DNA from: Capitulum mitella
Lineage: Eukaryota > Arthropoda > Thecostraca > Pollicipedomorpha > Pollicipedidae
Reading direction: 5' to 3'
Assembly: GCA_030062745.1 (NCBI GenBank)
Contig: CP099839.1
Coordinates: 30,847,904-30,911,903 of the forward strand
Length of the DNA stretch: 64,000 bases
A program made the translations under genes and the position numbers. Below the pieces are notes generated by a model that worked only from the letters and a program-made list of their open reading frames with translations, did not search any database and had not been told where the DNA came from. Positions 58,005 to 64,000 of the stretch are shown piece after piece (within the stretch, counting starts at the first letter, position 1; each line of letters opens with the position of its first letter).

Positions 58005-58050
58005 TCGTGTCCTGAAGAAGGTAATTAAAGCGAAACGTCGACAATATTTC
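58005..58050 (+). other. Penelope-type 3' motif with hammerhead-like core words
   Basis: Contains CCTGAAGAAGGTAATTAAAG followed by CGAAACGTCGAC. Motifs of this form (CTGANGA ... GAAAC, often with GTC) occur in the terminal repeats of Penelope-like elements, some of which carry hammerhead ribozymes. It lies about 350 bp downstream of the GIY-YIG relic on the same strand. I could not build a full hammerhead: stem II is weak and there is no room for stem III. So it is a motif, not a called ribozyme. Confidence 0.4.
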
Positions 58051-58950
58051 GTAATCTTAGCATTTTATCAACATCCTGTCATTTCCAGCTTGTAAATGGA
58101 TTTTACAAACCCAACCTGCACATCTTTCCTTTTTATTATAATGAACAGCTCCTGCGCACGTTCCTTTGTTGTTTACGGTTCACTGCCTCAGAGGGCTTTT
58201 TACCACCGGACTGGAATCGCTCTGTACCAACCGATATAACCCAAGGGGCTTAAACATTATCTAGCATGTCGTTCCGTGAATGCCTGAAATGTCAAAATGA
58301 CTCCTTCGCCATCCTCAGTCAACAATTAACGGCGCCTGTTCCTCAGTCCGCGTACAACCAGGCAACGTTTTATCATGTACTCACCCTACGGCATTATGCC
58401 AGACGCGTTGCTGTCTGATCGCTTTTCCGTTCACTGGCTGTTCGATTAGAGGCAACTCTTCAAGCCACACTAGCATTTCTTTATAAAATTCTGCGATCTG
58501 CCTATTCACGATCCACTGATCATCATTGTTTATTTTAACTACATCACCCAATCCTTTTTACAGCACCTCTATGAATGTTGCGTCCTGCAGCCGAAACAGT
58601 CTTCCATCCCATGGAAACCTGTTTGAGCGATCCATTGTTGACAAATCAGGTAAATTCAGACCACCTTTCTCAACTGACGTATTGATAATGCGCATAGCAA
58701 CCTTTAACGTACGGCCTCGCCAAACAAATTCATTGAGTGACTCTGAATCATGGCCAACGATTTCCTCTCAGTGTGAATAGAGTCATTAAGTAAACGAGTT
58801 GTGACGCAATCAGATTTAGCTGCAGTTATCTCCCCTTTGATTGTCAGATCGCGCCACGTCCATTGCTTCAACGTTCTCTTTATTTCCATCTCAGCCGCCT
58901 CCATGTCAGACCGATTACGACTTTGCGTCAGGGCCTATTTTAACATGTTA

Positions 58951-58997
58951 ACTGGGGGGGCAAATGCCCCCCCAGTCGGACACTTTGCCCCCCCAGT
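58951..58997. repeat. G7/C7 hairpin motif
   Basis: ACTGGGGGGGCA, AA, TGCCCCCCCAGT forms a perfect 12-bp-arm hairpin (58951-58976). A second TTTGCCCCCCCAGT follows at 58984. This looks like the end motif of a small TIR element, but the other end was not located. Confidence 0.6.
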
Positions 58998-60412
58998 CAA
59001 GATCCTTTGCCCATGCAAAGAAAAAACAGCCAGGTGTACTAGCGTACCCAGGAAGGTATTCCATAAAGCGCTGCGCTCGCAAAGCAGCATCTTATCAACG
59101 AAGGATGTGTTGAATCACTGAGTAATGTGAGAGCACACTTAGAAGCATCACTTTATAATACGTGGCCGCTGGCGAACGTGTTTCGTAATTAGTACGCCGG
59201 CACCCGATGCCGCGATTGTCTGGTGAGCGGCCAAGACGTTTCATTGCTTCGTAAGCACGTTAAAAATGATGATAACCATCTTTGATGTGTTCAAGCGCAA
59301 GAAAACTGAAGGGCGAGCTGGTGCGCAGGGCGGTTTCGCTATGGTGAGATAAGGTTTATATGAATGCGGCAACAGTCCAGCAGTGCTGTAGTTATCACCA
59401 ATCATCCTGATCTGAAAACCCTACTAAAATCCCAGTACCTGATTGGTAGAACTTCATTGAACTACGCGGTTAAACCCGAGTTTTACGCGAGGAAAACGGA
59501 AAATTAATCAGTCATTATTAAAACCGTCAATCTTGCCGCTCCTAGTGCATGGGTTTGAGCATCCCATGAGCATGCTTCATCTGCTTAACGAACATGGCAT
59601 GGCCCAGACTGCAGATAATGACAAATGTTGATGATATCTCACTGAGGCGGGCCTAAGGCGAATGTTTCAGTCTGAGGTGACTTTTTTTATTTTGGGGCCG
59701 ATAACCTGGAAATGGAGAAGTTTGTTCTGCCTGTGTTGGGACAGCTTTTACACTTCTGCGCAGTGTTGAAAAACATATGACCAAAATTCGGTGAGAAAAT
59801 GTATTTTGGGGATAGATTAGATCAACAGAAACTATCCCGCAGGCAACCTACTGTCTCATTTAGTGAAGAATCGAAGCTGCCGCAACATCTCGCCAATATT
59901 CTGGCCATCGTTTGCAGACTGTGACTTATATATTTGAAGTACCACGCCTTGCCATGCCACGGTAACCCACGGTGCCGGTCTGGCAATTTCCCGCGCGTTC
60001 TTAGACGTCAGGATGTTTAAGGACCACCTGCGTCAATGCAAAAAGTGCCTTTTATAACGGAAGTCTGTGCCACTATGGCTGCACCACGAGAAAAAACCGA
60101 ATTTTGGTTGACCGGTGCTCAGACCTGCCTTCGCAGGGAGAAGTGCAGCAGCAATATTTTCAGTCCCACCGTGTGGATAGGCTTACCCAGAGGTAGGTCA
60201 AAACACAGATCGTCCGCGAAATGATGAAGGTGTGAAACAAAGCCGGTATTCTCACTGCACTGGCGCGGAACGTGATAAAGAAGCTCAACAAGAAGCTTGA
60301 CCAGTACCAAAGGCAAATTCTGGAGGTTCACCCCGGAAATTGACAAGCAGAATGGATTTAGGGACAACCTTAACCCTATTCCCGGAGGGCTAGACGGTAT
60401 GGCCGATTCCCG

Positions 60413-61270
60413 GCAGGGGGCGGATTCGGCCCCCCCCCTGAGATCTCGAGAACTACTTATCCGATTTCATCGCAACAAACGGCAATCGATTTGCCGTGAC
60501 GTGAACTATATTTTGATAAAAGGAAAGTTTCAAAATTTTGAAATTTGTGGATACAGAGGGGCAAAAATGTCAAAATGGGGGTACTTTTTGACTTCTTATA
60601 ACTCCGTTGTTTATGGACCGATTTCGATGAAACTGGCATCAATCGAGAGATTATGGATAGGGCTTTTACCATGGGTATGCAAATCTGAAATTTTGAGAAA
60701 ATTCATCGGCGTTCACAGGGTTTCAAAAATAGGGGGATAAGTTTTCTAATAACGGAATGAACAAAAAAGGTAAAAACACTTTTTTAGCTTCTGCTAGTCA
60801 TGTTATGCTAAAGAAGTACAAATCGCATTACAATGTTTGTATAATGTTAGCATAGGCGGTGCCAGGGACATGAGAAAGGGGAACTGTCATGGTCACACGT
60901 TTCTCAGATCAACTTGTGACTTTTGACCTTAAATGACCTCCAGTGACCTTGGGGTCACCTGGAATGATGTCGTGTGCATTCAATATTATCTGTAAACGTT
61001 TTTAATCGATTAAATTCACTCTATTCCAAAAAATTCATTTTTTGGCTTTTGCGATATAGGGTACGTGCACTGACATTTTAGGTCATAGCTCCGTGACCCG
61101 ACCTGATATCAAGCTGAAACTTGGTACACAAGTAGAGGGCATCTTTCTGCGTCATATATATTCCGGGTTTGGCATTTGAAAAAACGGCGCCGAAATTATT
61201 GCGAGAAAACAAATTTTGACTTTTGACCTTGACCTGACCTTGTAAAGTGACCTCAGATAAACAAAATTAC
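60413..61270 (+). mobile_element. TIR element, 3'-truncated copy
   Basis: Begins CAGGGGGCGGATT and shares with 46450-47804 the collinear block from CTGAGATCTCGAGAACTAC to TGACCTCAGATAAACAAAAT. Similarity is high by eye throughout. After about 61270 the match ends in a small tandem tract of AACTATTTAGCT (to about 61345) instead of the right TIR. Non-coding. Confidence 0.75.
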
Positions 61271-61379
61271 ATATGCACATTGCCCAACTATTTAGCTGAC
61301 CTAACTATTTAGCTAACTATTCAGCTAAATAGCCCAACTATTTAGTTGATATGCGGACGAAATCTAGCATTCTTTCTCC

Positions 61380-62925
61380 GCGTCACCCAACCTGGTGGTC
61401 CACTGGGACGGCAAACTGTTACTGACGATGGAAAGGAAAAGGTGGATCGACTCTGTCATTGTAACCGGTCCAAGAAGTGCCGCCAAGCTCTTCGGTGTTT
61501 GGAAGTTGCAAGTAGAGTCGGAGCAACGCCAGCCAACGTTGTCGCGCTTTGTCTGGAAGACTGAGAGGTTTCGGACAACGTCGTCGGCATGAGCTTCGAC
61601 ACCACCTCCAGCTGGTTGGTTGGTTGGTTATTGGGGCTTAGGGGCGCACCGACTGCAGGGTCATTCGGCGCCCAACCACCTCAAGCAATACTGGACAAGT
61701 TGTGGGAGCAAACACGCTTCTTCAGCAGAAGCTTGAGTGACGGCCTATTCACTTTGCTTGTCGTCATCATATCGTCGAACTGGTGGCAGAGGCGGCTTTC
61801 TCCACGCGCTTCGGTCCGTCCTCAGGACCGCGATCTCCTTGTTCAAGAACTTCGAGAAGAGATGGAGGCTCATTGATTGGAACAAGTTTGAACCTATGGT
61901 GTATGAAGACCTGGAGCCAGCAGTGGCCGAGACGTTTTTCTCTTCCAATGATCGTTTCGTCGCCTTCTGCCGTGAGAAGCTCGCCGAAATCCAGCCTAGC
62001 GATGATTATCGTTGGTTCTTTGAGGTATCGATTATCCCCTTTGGTCAACAGCTTCCACGGGGAATCAAGTTCCCCAGCCAGGTGCTCTCCAACGTGCCAG
62101 ATAGATGGTTCCATCGCGCCAGATGGATGGGGCGCATAATCTGCGGGATCAAGATCTTCTTGCTTTGCCATCAGTTCTCCGTGACTCTCAGTGAATTGGG
62201 AGCACTGAAACGGTTCGTCTCTTTCATGGTTGTTTTGTACGTCAGTGCATGGTTCTGCTCTTCATTGGCGGTCAGCGCTTCCGTGCACGACCTGACCGTT
62301 CTGCAAAGCCTGATGTGAATGCTGAAATTCCGAAGGGGATCTCCAAGGAGTTTGCCGATCACCCATTATCTATTATGACATTATAGTCGACATATGATTT
62401 ATCATAACAATCACCTATTATGGTGCCCCAGCGAAGAACTGGCTGGTGTGTCGTTCTTCGACGAAGGCGTGCCGTGTGAGATGAAGACGAGGATGATCGC
62501 GGCACTCCAGGAACAGGGATCGGAGAGTCCTCCCAGCGAGCGCAGGTGGATCTCGCAGAAAAGAAGGTTCTCGTCCCAGGAAGATCATCGTCGACTTCAT
62601 TACTGCAAAGTCGGTGGGCAACCTGAAAGCCTACGGCATCAACATGGACTTCTTTGCCGCCGATCCCGCTGATTGGGAGACAGCACTTGGTTTCACGAAC
62701 GCTAAGGAAGTCCTGTGCGCGATCGCGGTAGTTAGCGACTTCGCCGAACGAGCTGCGGCTCTTATCAAGTATACAACAAGGTACTAACGAAGGATGAAGG
62801 GCAAAAGCAGTACCTGCTGCAAGTCGTCGAACAGCATCGTCGCCAGAACCCCGAGACCACTAAGAGGACTGAAGTATCATTCCCACCTAAGCCACACTGC
62901 TGCCGACAGGGCCAGTGACCTATGA
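61380..62925 (+). pseudogene. Broken hAT-like transposase gene (copy 1)
   Basis: Pieces of one protein family lie in order over about 1.5 kb in shifting frames: LVVHWDGKLL (61390), EKVDRL, VVGMSFDTTSS (about 61580), ACRHHIVELVAEAAF (about 61752), FKNFEKRWRLIDWNKFEPMV onward to 62318, EELAGVSFFDEGV (62430), GINMDFFAADPADWETA, DFAERAAALIK, and GQKQYLLQVVEQHRR (62800-62843). A 'D..SN' motif followed by 'C..H...L' is what hAT transposases show around their second acidic residue, so SFDTTSS and ACRHHI suggest an RNase H-like hAT relative. The family is common in invertebrate genomes but I cannot name its clade. A 193-codon open stretch (61737-62318) is only part of it. Several stops and frameshifts. 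Confidence 0.65.
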
Positions 62926-63337
62926 CCTGAGACAGAATGCGAAGTGTCTTTCGATCCAGTGTGTCAAAAGGAGTACTATGATGTGCATTTTATGCATATC
63001 GTGCGCTTGGTTTAAAAAACTGAAGCACAAAACACGTTTGGGGCATTTCAGACACATCTCTCCCTGAGCGAATCTCCCAGGGATCACAAGTCCATGGAGA
63101 ATGAGTTCTTACTGGGGATAAATGAAATGGTGTTCTTTGAATTTAATGGGCTCGGAATGCACAAAAACCGGCGCGAATTTCATTGAAATAAAATAAAATC
63201 CAGCACAAACGACATACAGTCTTCGTGTGAAAGTGCTTAAGAGTGCTGGACCAAGGCCATATTTTGCACACATGATTTCCTCCAAAAGACATATCAGTTA
63301 ATGACAGAGCGCTGTGGAAGTGTTCATCGTAATTTGC

Positions 63338-63340
<3 letters not shown>

Positions 63341-63392
<52 letters not shown>

Positions 63393-63415
63393 TTCCTTAG
63401 GAAAACATTTATATC

Positions 63416-63491
<76 letters not shown>
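63341..63491. repeat. Two (TA)n tracts around a T-run
   Basis: (TA)n at about 63341-63390 and 63447-63491, with ATATATATTTTTTTTTTTTTT between. It lies 3' of the - strand RT relic at the window edge. Confidence 0.95.
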
Positions 63492-63494
<3 letters not shown>

Positions 63495-63654
63495 GTGGAC
63501 AGGATTCATTAAGAACACAAATGCCCGGGGGGGTGGTCTCAGCCAATGCGTCTCGTTCGCAGAATTGCCCCCGCAGTCATTTTTCCTTAAAATAGGCCCT
63601 GCTTTGCGTTCCATTAAACCATGCCCCAAGGCTTGTTATTTTTTCAACAGACGC

Positions 63655-64000
63655 TCAATGACATACGAGCTGTTTGCATTCCTTTTTTCGCTCTGGCCAC
63701 ATCAAATCATATTTGTCCATGTTTAGCTCCAGCCCCGAAATATTTCCAAAGTTCCTCAATATTTCTATAGTTTTGCTGCAGACCTTTCCCTGGCGAAGAA
63801 GGTGTATCGTCACAATACTGTGACAATTTAGATTATTTGGCACTTCATTGCCGTGAACCTCTGCGGTTTCTCCCATTCTGACGGCCAAAATTTCCACCAC
63901 TAAAGCAAACAGCGGTGCCGACGCCGGGCAGTCCTGCTGCAGGCCACGGGACGGTCGAAACCATCTCGACGTAAATGCGTTGTTAATCACTGCCAACTCG
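63655..64000 (-). pseudogene. L1/Tx1-like LINE reverse transcriptase relic, cut by window edge
   Basis: The - strand frame gives NNAFTSRWFRPSRGLQQDCP, ASAPLFALVVEILAVRMGE, then IEILRNFGNISGLELNMDK and DLMWPERKKECKQL. This is the RT palm: 'F...RG.RQGCP.SP.LF.L.VE.LA..IR' before and 'L..FG..SGL.LN..K' after the active site. The YxDD box appears in another frame as SQYCDD at about 63815-63830, so two frameshifts surround it. The RQGCP block reads QQDCP. The element continues beyond 64000 on its 5' side. Confidence 0.75.

Larger units (their letters stand above)
54848..64000 (+). other. 3' part of the window: prominin intron 11 or 3' flank
   Basis: Starts with a good donor (gtaggc). No TM5 exon or polyadenylated end of the gene was recognised, so this is probably intron. 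It is mostly element relics, listed separately. 54850-55740, 56075-56325, 56430-56770, 58100-58940, 59000-60410 and 62930-63335 contain nothing I can identify. Confidence 0.55.

Noticed and set aside
58005-58050. A complete hammerhead ribozyme
   Set aside because: Core words are present but stem III cannot form and stem II is weak, so it is kept only as a motif.
61737-62318. An intact 193-codon gene
   Set aside because: It is the longest unbroken stretch of a longer hAT-like relic whose motifs continue in other frames on both sides.

Overview
The window is nuclear DNA of an animal, probably a marine invertebrate. It has long introns with GT-AG borders, GC-rich exons in AT-richer DNA, many (TA)n tracts, tRNA-derived SINEs, LINE and Penelope-like fragments, and a TTAGG-type telomere-like motif. 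A crustacean or other arthropod fits, but the sequence alone does not settle the phylum.

One host gene is supported. It is a prominin-like gene (CD133 family of five-pass membrane glycoproteins) on the + strand, and almost the whole window lies inside it. Eleven coding exons between 3227 and 54847 join with matching splice phases at all ten junctions. Together they give 1851 nt, or 617 codons, with no in-frame stop. In order they encode TM1, a short cytoplasmic loop, TM2, the first large extracellular loop (EL1), TM3, a short cytoplasmic loop, TM4, and most of the second large extracellular loop (EL2). N-glycosylation sequons (NNT, NLT, NRS, NAS) and a cysteine pair fall only in predicted extracellular parts. 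The N-terminal ectodomain exons (before TM1) and the last part (end of EL2, TM5, tail) were not found and probably lie outside the window. In other animals prominins bind cholesterol and shape membrane protrusions; in insect photoreceptors prominin works with Eyes shut to separate rhabdomeres.

Layout: 1-3226 is upstream flank or a 5' intron, with a striking 33-bp minisatellite (18 units) and a 63-bp one. 3227-16796 holds exons 1-6. 16797-39994 is a 23-kb intron full of repeats: LINE and Penelope fragments, SINEs, two large fold-back palindromes, minisatellite blocks and paired copies of several dispersed repeats. 39995-43355 holds exons 7-8. 43356-52337 is a repeat-rich intron with scrambled pieces of a hAT-like transposase family and a complete TIR element. 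52338-54847 holds exons 9-11. 54848-64000 holds mobile-element relics: a Jockey/CR1-like RT fragment, a Penelope-like element with a GIY-YIG remnant, a second copy of the TIR element, a broken hAT-like gene, and an L1/Tx1-like RT on the - strand.

All protein-coding mobile elements seen are broken. Apart from the prominin gene, every long open frame is an antisense shadow, a repeat with no stop codons, or an element relic. The most unusual feature is that three prominin introns end in minisatellites whose unit contains a copy of the 3' splice site. I saw no operon, CRISPR, rRNA or convincing functional tRNA.
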